Source: Rhodobacterales bacterium CG2_30_65_12 (lineage in GTDB: Bacteria > Pseudomonadota > Alphaproteobacteria > Rhodobacterales > Rhodobacteraceae). From it: DNA of 9,155 nt. The stretch lies in assembly GCA_001873585.1 (NCBI GenBank), contig MNZL01000147.1:1-9155 (forward strand), given 5' to 3'. The notes beneath the pieces are model-generated. The model saw nothing but the letters and a program-made list of their open reading frames with translations. It made no database searches and had not been told where the DNA came from. Position 1 is the stretch's first letter. Every line of letters starts with the position of its first letter. Below, one piece after another: positions 1-6,089 of the stretch. Position numbers and translations under genes: made by a program.

Positions 1-308
1 AACATGGTGTATTGGTACGAGGGCCAGTCTCCTCATCCTCACTTCGTCCAGCGAAAACATCCCAAAGCCGACCAGCCTGAGCTGGCAGGCCACAAGGAAA
101 ACACCCCCGCTCCCCCAGAAAGACGCGATGCGGCGCGTGTCGAGCCAGCTCGTGGCAGTCGAACTTCATCTGCCAACATTCGGCCAGCCGATACGATGGT
201 TCCCCGGTCGCAGCTATCGCAAATGCCCTGCACGGTGTTGCCCACTTGCTCATTTTTCCGCAAGCAAATGGCCCCATGAGCCCGCCGCCGAGCATCCTCG
301 CGCCGCCG
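1..308. other. Left-edge stretch with no supported gene
   Basis: This stretch lies downstream of the DUF1217 gene. All six frames contain short open stretches, but none resembles a family I recognise or has a good ribosome binding site. Two minus-strand readings stand out weakly. One (263 down to 39, TTG start) has a CDSC pair of cysteines. The other is open from 165 to the left edge (55 codons, possible GTG at 93-91 or ATG at 60-58) and has a hydrophobic patch around FLVACQLRLVGFGMF; it could be the start of a gene lying further left. A weak inverted repeat (CTTGC at 245-249, GCAAG at 260-264) has no following T run, so it is not a convincing terminator for the DUF1217 gene. Confidence 0.4.
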
Positions 309-1100
309 TCAGATCGCGCCAAGCAAGGTGAGCGCAATGGCACCCGGCGATATCCCGGCAGACCCCGCCGCGATCTGGGATCGCACCAGAAAAAGCCGGT
401 TGAGTTCCGCGCGCGCCTTCGGATCGGAAAAATGGTCAACCTCGCCATTTCCAAACACCATCTTGGCGCGATCACGAAACACCTCAAGTTGCTTGTCGAT
501 ATCGAGCGTTGCGAGGGTGGCTGGCAGGCCGAGCGCGGTTTCAAACACCCTGCGCAGCGGCTCGTTTCCCATCACCGAGAACCACTTGCCGTTGGCCGTG
601 CTATCCTTGTCGACGATCCCGCCGAGATCGCGTTCGAGTGCGAGCGCCAGGCGCATGTCGGCATCCTGTGCGCCGACGGCGATCTCGAAGCGGCGGGTGT
701 TGTAGTTCGACAGAATTTCGTCGGTGAAATCCGAAAGCTGTGTCGATGGCGTACCGAGGTCGAAGCCGAACGCTTCGGTGAGGGCGAGATAGCGCTTGTC
801 GACCATCCGGTTGGCAAAACTGTCTGGGTCGAGCGAGCCCTCTTCCAGAACTTTCTGGATGAACGCCTTGTTGGGCAGGTCGTCGTCGAGCCCGAAGGCA
901 CCAAGTGCGACTTTCAACAACCGGTAGTCGCTCACCAGGTCTGCGGCCGTTCCCACATTGGCAATATTTTTTGCAAAATAATCGGTATCGCGCTTGATCT
1001 CGGGTGCGGCCTCGAAGGCCCTTTGCTGCACCGCCTGGGTGCGCTGCAGGAAGGTCCAGCCAGCCATGCCGCCGAAGGGAATGATCGGCTGGAATCCCAT
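309..1100 (-). CDS. DUF1217 family flagellar-cluster protein
   Basis: This is a 263-residue protein of unknown function that I place in the DUF1217 family, which is found among flagellar genes of Alphaproteobacteria. The recognisable core is around residues 40-115: a block ending NIANVGTAADLVSDYRLLKV, then GAFGLDDDLPNKAFIQKVLE and a following DPDSFANRMVDKRY. No signal peptide or membrane segment is evident. It looks soluble, helical and acidic in the middle, with a hydrophobic C-terminus (IALTLLGAI). The ATG sits one base after the flbT stop (TGA-A-ATG), with AGGGG inside the end of flbT as ribosome binding site, so it is translated with flbT. That coupling suggests a job in flagellin handling, secretion or assembly, but this is inference. 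Confidence is high that it is a gene, moderate on the family, and none on the mechanism. Confidence 0.8.
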   Translation of the reverse strand: MGFQPIIPFGGMAGWTFLQRTQAVQQRAFEAAPEIKRDTDYFAKNIANVGTAADLVSDYRLLKVALGAFGLDDDLPNKAFIQKVLEEGSLDPDSFANRMVDKRYLALTEAFGFDLGTPSTQLSDFTDEILSNYNTRRFEIAVGAQDADMRLALALERDLGGIVDKDSTANGKWFSVMGNEPLRRVFETALGLPATLATLDIDKQLEVFRDRAKMVFGNGEVDHFSDPKARAELNRLFLVRSQIAAGSAGISPGAIALTLLGAI

Positions 1101-1101
1101 T

Positions 1102-1509
1102 TCAGACCCCTGGGCGCGCTGCGAGCAGGCGCTCTTCGCGCGGCAGCAGCGCGCGCAGGGCTTTCAGGGCCTGGTAATACTGATCGCCAATCACCGATTC
1201 GGTGGCGTGGTCAAGCTGCACGCGGCTGTCGTGGTCGAACAGCACCTGACTGAGCTGTTCGATCCCGCGCAGGATCTGCAGACGCGCCTCGTCCCGGTCG
1301 GCATCGCCTGACAGCACGAGTTGCACAATATAGCAGACCCGGCGCACGGGGGTATTGACCTCCTCGGGGTGGATCGCATCGCGCAGGCGCAGGATGTTGG
1401 CATTTGGCGTAACAATGGAAATCCGCGAGCGCCGCTCACCATTCTCGATGACTGCGCCATTGACGAGCACACGTTCGTGCGGCCCGAGTTTGAGAACCAG
1501 CCCGCTCAT
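1102..1509 (-). CDS. flbT: FlbT, flagellin post-transcriptional regulator
   Basis: FlbT is a small cytoplasmic regulator. In Caulobacter it binds the 5' leader of flagellin mRNA and limits its translation and stability until the hook is complete; in other Alphaproteobacteria it can act positively. The 135 residues match the family's usual length. Visible hallmarks are the N-terminal LVLKLGPHERVLVNGAVIEN, the segment NANILRLRDAIHPEEVNTPV, and RRVCYIVQLVLSG followed by a helical half ending in DQYYQALKALRALLPRE. The ATG overlaps the flaF stop in the four-base arrangement ATGA, indicating translational coupling. The next gene (DUF1217) starts one base after its stop. The position behind flagellin fits its regulatory role. 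Confidence 0.95.
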   Translation of the reverse strand: MSGLVLKLGPHERVLVNGAVIENGERRSRISIVTPNANILRLRDAIHPEEVNTPVRRVCYIVQLVLSGDADRDEARLQILRGIEQLSQVLFDHDSRVQLDHATESVIGDQYYQALKALRALLPREERLLAARPGV

Positions 1510-1883
1510 GCTGCGTCCACCTTGCTGCGCAGGCCACGCATCACGGCGGTGTTGATCTCGATGAGGATGTCGACGCCGTCATCGCCGCGCAGCACTTTGC
1601 GGCTGTGCTGGGCGGTGAACTCGGCAAGGTAGAAAATTCGGCCGCGCAGCTCGGGCGACAGGCCGTTACCGCCCTCGGCGACGTCGGCGGCAAGAATGGT
1701 CCAGAGCTGACGGTTGGTGTGCAGCGCCTCAGCCAGGTGGGAGAAGCCGGAAGCGCCCTGCTCGGCGGCGGCTTTTAGGCGATGGGTGATGCGGGCAAAG
1801 GCTTCGTACTCGGTGCCGCGCGGGGTTCTGATCGGGGCCTTGTTCATGGCGTAGGCCGTTTTGGCCATCTGGAGGGCGGTCAC
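1506..1883 (-). CDS. flaF: FlaF, flagellin synthesis/secretion regulator
   Basis: FlaF is a small cytoplasmic protein that Alphaproteobacteria need for flagellin synthesis and secretion, acting with or against FlbT on the flagellin product. This copy has 125 residues. The segment APIRTPRGTEYEAFARITHR (residues 17-36) is typical of the Rhodobacteraceae form, and the middle (NRQLWTILAADVAEGGNGL) and the stretch near FYLAEFT are also family-like. I chose the GTG at 1883-1881 because GGAAGGA lies six bases upstream; an ATG at 1868 is possible but has poorer support. It lies 82 bases downstream of the flagellin stop and behind a terminator, so it probably depends on read-through. Its stop overlaps the flbT start. 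Confidence 0.92.
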   Translation of the reverse strand: MTALQMAKTAYAMNKAPIRTPRGTEYEAFARITHRLKAAAEQGASGFSHLAEALHTNRQLWTILAADVAEGGNGLSPELRGRIFYLAEFTAQHSRKVLRGDDGVDILIEINTAVMRGLRSKVDAA

Positions 1884-1889
1884 GGGATT

Positions 1890-1896
1890 TCCTTCC
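1890..1896 (-). promoter_or_regulatory. Ribosome binding site selecting the flaF GTG start
   Basis: On the minus strand GGAAGGA lies six bases before GTG (1883-1881). This good Shine-Dalgarno match supports the non-ATG start over the ATG fifteen bases further in. Confidence 0.6.
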
Positions 1897-1920
1897 GGTA
1901 ACGTATGGGATCAGGGGGCG

Positions 1921-1954
1921 AGGAAGAAAACGGGGCGCCGTGTGGGCGCCCCGT
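1921..1954 (-). terminator. Intrinsic terminator after flagellin
   Basis: Read on the minus strand, a ten-base perfect stem (arms 1954-1945 and 1939-1930, core GGGGCGCC/GGCGCCCC) encloses a five-base loop. It is followed directly by TTTTCTTCCT. It begins 11 bases after the flagellin stop, so this is a textbook rho-independent terminator. It ends only 37 bases before the flaF start codon, which leaves little room for a separate flaF promoter. Confidence 0.9.
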
Positions 1955-1965
1955 CAGGGCGGCGT

Positions 1966-3480
1966 TTACCGGAACAGCGACAGGATGTTCTGCGGCGCCT
2001 GGTTGGCGATCGAGAGCGCCTGAGTGCCGAGCTGCTGTTGCACCTGAAGCGCTTGCAGGCGAGCAGACGCGGCCTCCATGTCGGCATCCACAAGCGAGCC
2101 GATCCCGGCCTTGAGCGAGTCTGTCAGTTTGCCGATGAACTCATTCTGTGTTTCCACTCGACCTGCGGAGGAGCCGAAATCCGCAGCGGCGTCGATCGCG
2201 ACATTTATCATCGTCTCGATATTGTCGAGCGCGGACGTGGCCCCGGTGTCGGTGGTCACGTCGATCGAGTCGAGCCCGAACAGCCCCCCCGAGGCCGTGC
2301 CACCGGCGTTGCCCGCGAGCGCAAAGCTGGCCGAAGCGCCGTTATTGTCGACCTTCAACGACCATTGGCCGGTGGTTGCATCTTGCGCCACGGTTGTGGA
2401 GTAGTCTGCTGCTCCCGCCGAATCAATTGCGATCTTGAGGCCCCGCGCTACGTCTTCCATCGTTTCGCCCTTGCCGGCGATGTAGTCGTACGACGACGAA
2501 CCGACGGTGACCTTGTAACTGTCGCCTTCGGTCACTGCGGCGGTGGTCGAGAAAGCGATGTTCTCGGCCCGTTCAGAAATGGTGCCGGATGTACCGGTCA
2601 GGCCGGTCGTGCCGTTCAGCGCGGTGACGTTGGCGGTGGCGGAAACATCCGTGGCTCCTTCGACCGATGAAACGGCGACTCCTTCGAAAGCGCGGGTTGA
2701 ACTGATGGTCAGATCCCCGCTCGCAGACGATGCGGTGATCCCCGTGAGGCCGAGCGCATTGATTGCGCCCGCGAAGTGGCTTGCGATATCGCCGACGGCA
2801 GTTGTGGTGGCGGTATAGCTGAGTTCAACCCCCGCCACCGTCAACGTCGCGGTGTCGTTCGCAGCCCAGGTGCCGGCGTAGCTGACCACAGCCGTGTTGG
2901 CAGTGCCGGCCACAGTGGCTGCGGACGCGGTGCCGTTCGCAGCGAGTGAGGCCCCGACGCCGAATGTGCCCTGTGCGGTGCCCAGATCCTGCCGGGCCAC
3001 GGTGATGTTTGACGCCGACACCGAGCCGTCGGGAGCGCGGTCGAGCGATGACAGGATGTTCACGTCATCGGTCCCGGAGACCATGTTGAGGCCGTTGAAT
3101 TGGGCGGCGCCGACGACCGAGGCGATCTGGTCGCGCAGCGCCGAGATATCGGTCTGCAGCTTGCCACGGTCAACGTTTTCTTCCTGCGCGGCAACAATCT
3201 TGCCCTTCATCTGGGTCAGCAGGTCGGTCACCGTTTCCGAGGCCTGACGGGCCACGGCCAGAGTCGACTCGCCCAGCGACAGGCTGTCGGAGATCGCGGT
3301 GAACCCGTTCACGTCGGCTTCCATCACTTTCGAGATCGCCCAGACCGCCGAATTGTCCTTCGCGGTGGCGACGGATTTGCCGGTGGAAATCTCGCCTTGC
3401 GTCTGCGCAAGGTTCGAGTTGATCGACTTGAGGGTTTGCAGCGCGACCATCGCGCTCGTGTTAGTCAGAATGCTGGACAT
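1966..3480 (-). CDS. fliC: Flagellin (filament subunit)
   Basis: This is the major flagellar filament protein, exported through the flagellar type III system and polymerised under the cap. It has 504 residues. The N-terminal D0/D1 part is about 1-140, with MSSILTNTSAMVALQTLKSI and the ISTGKSV..AKDNSA motif. The C-terminal D1/D0 part is about 415-504, with the helix around ARLQALQVQQQLG and the ending NILSLFR. The middle is rich in A, T, S and G and carries two similar units (about 208-262 and 319-378) resembling Flagellin_IN repeats. No cysteine is present. I chose the ATG at 3480-3478 because it begins the conserved N-terminus and has AAGGAA upstream; an in-frame upstream extension to 3537 is not flagellin-like. 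A strong terminator follows, then flaF and flbT. The symbol could equally be flaA. Confidence 0.97.
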   Translation of the reverse strand: MSSILTNTSAMVALQTLKSINSNLAQTQGEISTGKSVATAKDNSAVWAISKVMEADVNGFTAISDSLSLGESTLAVARQASETVTDLLTQMKGKIVAAQEENVDRGKLQTDISALRDQIASVVGAAQFNGLNMVSGTDDVNILSSLDRAPDGSVSASNITVARQDLGTAQGTFGVGASLAANGTASAATVAGTANTAVVSYAGTWAANDTATLTVAGVELSYTATTTAVGDIASHFAGAINALGLTGITASSASGDLTISSTRAFEGVAVSSVEGATDVSATANVTALNGTTGLTGTSGTISERAENIAFSTTAAVTEGDSYKVTVGSSSYDYIAGKGETMEDVARGLKIAIDSAGAADYSTTVAQDATTGQWSLKVDNNGASASFALAGNAGGTASGGLFGLDSIDVTTDTGATSALDNIETMINVAIDAAADFGSSAGRVETQNEFIGKLTDSLKAGIGSLVDADMEAASARLQALQVQQQLGTQALSIANQAPQNILSLFR

Positions 3481-3503
3481 TTGGTCAGTTCCTTCAGTCA
3501 ATT

Positions 3504-3518
3504 GGCGCCGTTTGCGCC
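3504..3518 (-). promoter_or_regulatory. Small hairpin in the flagellin mRNA leader
   Basis: On the minus strand GGCGC, a five-base loop AAACG and GCGCC form a perfect five-pair stem. It ends 23 bases before the flagellin ATG and just upstream of the AAGGAA ribosome binding site. In Caulobacter, FlbT acts on the flagellin mRNA leader, so this hairpin is a candidate site for FlbT/FlaF control here. The repeat is seen; the function is inferred. Confidence 0.35.
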
Positions 3519-3706
3519 GGGTTCGAGGTCCGCCCATAGCGGGGCAGGTTCAGAGCCATTCTGACCTCTGCGGATCATGGTCTTCCCAATCCGCGCCACC
3601 CCCTCAGGATGCCCGAGCAACCTGACGCTGAAGTGCCTAAGGAATGGTGAAGACGCGACGCCGGAATAAGTTGGATTTTAGTTGAAACCGGCACGGGCCC
3701 GCGGCG
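3519..3706 (-). promoter_or_regulatory. Upstream region expected to hold the flagellin promoter
   Basis: The gap between the flgN-like stop and the flagellin leader is gene-free on the minus strand and must hold the flagellin promoter if flagellin is transcribed alone. An AT-rich core around 3664-3685 (minus strand AACTAAAATCCAACTTATTCC) stands out from the GC-rich surroundings and contains TAAA. I could not find the rest of a sigma-28 site (GCCGATAA about 15 bases on), a sigma-54 GG-N10-GC pair or a paired TTAA CtrA site. No strong terminator is seen after the flgN-like gene. Confidence 0.35.
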
Positions 3707-4060
3707 TCAGGCGCGGTGGTTAACGCCCGGTTGCGCCGGCCGGCTACCGATGTCACGCGCCGTGCCATCGGCGCCGTAGGTGCGCATCGGCGCGTTTCCA
3801 GTGGCAATCTTGCCGATACGATTGCGTGCAGCTTTCAGGCCGCGCGCGGCGGCCGCCAGCAGCGCCTGGTTGCGCTCGGCCTTGCGGCGGATGCGGCCAA
3901 GCGCGGTATCGTCCACCGATGCCGCGAGCCGCAAGAGCAGGTGCTCTTTCTGGCGCGCGCCGCGAGCGAGATCGGTGATCTTGCCGTCGAGAATCATGCT
4001 GCGTTCGTGGTCGAGCAGATCTTCGAGCGCCTGCGCCGCAGAGGGAACATCAAACAGCAT
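3707..4060 (-). CDS. flgN: FlgN-like flagellar export chaperone
   Basis: This 117-residue protein is predicted to be helical. It resembles FlgN, the cytoplasmic chaperone that escorts the hook-filament junction proteins FlgK and FlgL to the export gate. The pattern is FlgN-like: an amphipathic helix (LEDLLDHERSMILDGKITDL, about residues 12-31), then ARQKEHLLLRLAAS, a second long helix rich in A, R and K (about 50-86), and a tail containing MRTYGADG, similar to the TY-D-G region of FlgN proteins. The length fits, though it is on the short side. Its ATG lies inside the 3' end of flgJ (11-base overlap), so the two are translated together. FlgN proteins diverge strongly, so the call rests on pattern and context. 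It could be another helical flagellar chaperone. Confidence 0.65.
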   Translation of the reverse strand: MLFDVPSAAQALEDLLDHERSMILDGKITDLARGARQKEHLLLRLAASVDDTALGRIRRKAERNQALLAAAARGLKAARNRIGKIATGNAPMRTYGADGTARDIGSRPAQPGVNHRA

Positions 4061-4346
4061 TGTCGGCGCGCTCCTTCAGCGCCTCGAACAGGCTCTGGGC
4101 GAGCCCGAGTCCGCCCGCGCCGACCATCGCCCGCGCTTGCTCCAAACGCAGGAAGGAGCCGAATTGCTCCTCGCCGGCGCCCCCGCCGAAACTCGCCGGC
4201 GTCTCTCCAAGGCCTGCCGATTTCAGCATCTCGGAGAGAAAGCTCGCTTCGAGCTCTCGCGCGGCGTCCATCAGCTTTGCATCGCGCGCGCCAATGTCGG
4301 CCGACGAGGCGGCGGGTGCGGTTTGGGTAACGCCGATCGGGGTCAT
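4050..4346 (-). CDS. flgJ: Rod-binding protein, FlgJ N-terminal type
   Basis: This 98-residue protein corresponds to the N-terminal rod-binding domain of FlgJ, a periplasmic scaffold for flagellar rod assembly. The core spans residues 24-92: KLMDAARELEASFLSEMLKS, then a glycine-rich link, then GEEQFGSFLRLEQARAM and GLGLAQSLFEAL. The C-terminal peptidoglycan hydrolase domain found in enterobacterial FlgJ is absent, as is common in Alphaproteobacteria, so another enzyme must open the wall. I chose the ATG at 4346-4344. The frame stays open upstream to 4727, but that extension lies antisense to fliK and is not FlgJ-like. The ribosome binding site is weak (GAGAGAA about seven bases upstream). It is transcribed divergently from fliK and overlaps the flgN-like gene by 11 bases. 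Confidence 0.9.
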   Translation of the reverse strand: MTPIGVTQTAPAASSADIGARDAKLMDAARELEASFLSEMLKSAGLGETPASFGGGAGEEQFGSFLRLEQARAMVGAGGLGLAQSLFEALKERADNAV

Positions 4347-4427
4347 GGTGATTCTCTCGAATTGATCGAAACTTCCGGCAGATTGCCTGACGGTGGTAAA
4401 GATTCGGTAATCTCTCGCTGTCATTGT

Positions 4428-4453
4428 CGGGTGATACGGAATCAAATCACCCG
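4428..4453 (+). repeat. Inverted repeat just ahead of fliK
   Basis: CGGGTGAT (4428-4435) and ATCACCCG (4446-4453) are perfect eight-base arms around a ten-base spacer. The repeat ends six bases before the fliK ATG at 4460, between divergent flgJ and fliK. It could be an operator, or an mRNA hairpin that holds the GGATGAG ribosome binding area. A smaller repeat, AGATT-CGGT-AATCT, lies at 4400-4413. I recognise no promoter consensus in the 113-base gap 4347-4459. Confidence 0.5.
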
Positions 4454-4459
4454 GATGAG

Positions 4460-6076
4460 ATGATGCAGTTGCCTGTCTTTGCCACACGAGTGTCGATTGC
4501 CGAGGGCGCGCCCACGTCCGGTGGCGGTATCGCGGACACTCCTGATCAGGATCACGCAGCCCTGTTCCAGAGTGTTTTTTCCAAAACCCCGCTGGGTAAT
4601 CGCGGCGCTGCGCGGGACGGCGACGCGCCGCAGAAGCTCGTCGCGCAGGCAATGAAAACAAATAATTCGGGGCGAGCAGGCGTGGTTCAGCCCGCGCCGG
4701 CTCTGGCGTCGGCCATGCGCCCCGCAACGGGCATGGTGGTGGCGATCATCGAACCGGCGGCGATGATCACGGTTTCAAGCGCAGCGGAGGTGCCGTCCCC
4801 CCGGCCTGTATCAAAGGCCGGATTTCATGTTGATCCGGGCGCGCCGGAAGAGGGATCGGCAGATGAGGACAGGGCAACGAACGGCTTGACCGCAGTCGAT
4901 GCCGTCGCCCCGCAGCCGTCGGCGCAAGCGGAGGCGCGCCCCGAAGGTGGGGCGTCTGCAATCGGGTCGTCGGATGTCATCGTCGCGCCGGGTGTGGCCG
5001 CAATTTCCGACACTGCCGAGTCGCTGGCGGACACTTCGCCAAGCCTGGCGCCGGTTCCGATCGAAAGCTCCGCTCGTGGACTGTCCGCAAAAGGTAATTC
5101 GGCCTGGTCCGGTGCCTCCGAAGGTTGGCCCACGGCCCCGTCGCTGGCCTCACCCTTGGGTCATGTCGAGCAAAACGCTCGCGTCGGAGTAAATGAACAA
5201 GCCCCCGCCATGGCGGGAGACATACTGCCTGCGTCGCGGCAGGCCTGGAACGCGCCCGCAGGGCCTGACAGATCGGGCGCGCGAATCACCGATCGAGCCA
5301 AGCCCGCCCCCGCGCTGCCCGACGTGCTGCTCCGGCGCGATGAAGACCCGGGCCAGCAAAGCGCCACGCCGGGTGGCGAACGGGGCTCAGGGCCCGCGGC
5401 TGAGGGGCGCAGCGAAACCCGGTGGGGCGAACCGCCGCCAGCCCCGGCGCAAAGGCCCGAGCGGCATGCGCCGGTTGTTCCCGCGATTGGCCGGGAAGGC
5501 GCCATGGCCGGCGCTTTTGCGGTTGGCGCCGAGCGGGACGCAGTCTCGGGAGGAGACCAAGACGCCGACATAGCGGACAGGTTTGCCGCCGACCTGCCGC
5601 TTTCGGACACGCGCAGTACGGTGATACACACCCAAGTGAGCACCACGGCCGGGCCCGAACTTGCGCGCGGTGTGGTGGTGCAGTTGGCCGCAATCATCAG
5701 TACCGCGCGGGAGCGGTCGGTCGAGTTGAAGCTGCACCCTGAAGAGCTTGGCCGGGTGAGCATGACTCTGTTGCAGGACGGTGGGGCCCTCACCGTGGCG
5801 CTTACCGCCGAACGTGGCGAAACACTCGAACTCATGCGCCGCCACATCGACCTGCTCGGCGACGAATTGCGCCGGCTTGGCTATGCATCGGTCGATTTTA
5901 CCTTTGGTGACGGTCAGGCCGGAGGTGGCCAATCGCACACCGCTGCCAGCCCGCGCGGCGCGACCGTTGATGCCGATGGGCTGGTCACCACGCCGGACGT
6001 GGCCACCGAAACTGCCACCAACCCCGCCCGCGCCGCCGCAGCCATAGAGGCGGACGGCATGGACATCCGCCTGTAA
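4460..6076 (+). CDS. fliK: FliK, flagellar hook-length control protein
   Basis: FliK is exported during hook growth, measures hook length and switches the export gate from hook to filament substrates through its C-terminal domain. The protein has 538 residues from this start. Residues 1-400 are low-complexity, rich in A, P, G, S and E, as in the poorly conserved ruler part of FliK. The C-terminal Flg_hook domain is clear at about 405-484: QLAAIISTARERSVELKLHP leading into PEELGRVSMTLL, then ETLELMRRHIDLLGDELRRL and GYASVDFTFGDG. An alanine-rich tail ends in GMDIRL. I preferred ATG 4460 (or 4463) over TTG 4424 because the TTG would put the inverted repeat inside the coding region. The ribosome binding site is modest, so the start is uncertain. 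flgD follows 13 bases downstream, so the two form one operon. Confidence 0.9.
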   Translation: MMQLPVFATRVSIAEGAPTSGGGIADTPDQDHAALFQSVFSKTPLGNRGAARDGDAPQKLVAQAMKTNNSGRAGVVQPAPALASAMRPATGMVVAIIEPAAMITVSSAAEVPSPRPVSKAGFHVDPGAPEEGSADEDRATNGLTAVDAVAPQPSAQAEARPEGGASAIGSSDVIVAPGVAAISDTAESLADTSPSLAPVPIESSARGLSAKGNSAWSGASEGWPTAPSLASPLGHVEQNARVGVNEQAPAMAGDILPASRQAWNAPAGPDRSGARITDRAKPAPALPDVLLRRDEDPGQQSATPGGERGSGPAAEGRSETRWGEPPPAPAQRPERHAPVVPAIGREGAMAGAFAVGAERDAVSGGDQDADIADRFAADLPLSDTRSTVIHTQVSTTAGPELARGVVVQLAAIISTARERSVELKLHPEELGRVSMTLLQDGGALTVALTAERGETLELMRRHIDLLGDELRRLGYASVDFTFGDGQAGGGQSHTAASPRGATVDADGLVTTPDVATETATNPARAAAAIEADGMDIRL

Positions 6077-6089
6077 GCGAGGAACGAGA

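Noticed and set aside
245..264. Terminator after the DUF1217 gene
   Set aside because: It has only five paired bases, a ten-base loop, and no T run following on the minus strand.
246..1253. 335-codon plus-strand open frame
   Set aside because: It lies antisense across the DUF1217 and flbT genes, which are recognisable and tightly packed. The predicted protein is arginine- and histidine-rich and resembles no family, typical of a high-GC shadow frame.
1861..2670. 269-codon plus-strand open frame
   Set aside because: It is antisense to flaF and flagellin, crosses the flagellin terminator, and gives a low-complexity arginine- and glycine-rich product.
3481..3537. 19-codon N-terminal extension of flagellin
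   Set aside because: It is arginine-rich and unlike flagellin. The conserved N-terminus and a ribosome binding site mark the start at 3480.
3640..3700. Sigma-28 or sigma-54 promoter for flagellin
   Set aside because: TAAA is present in an AT-rich patch, but no GCCGATAA-like partner sits at the right spacing and no GG-N10-GC pair is found. I do not claim a specific promoter.
4347..4727. Long N-terminal extension of flgJ
   Set aside because: The frame stays open to 4727, but the added residues are proline- and arginine-rich, run antisense to fliK, and do not resemble FlgJ. The rod-binding core is complete from 4346.
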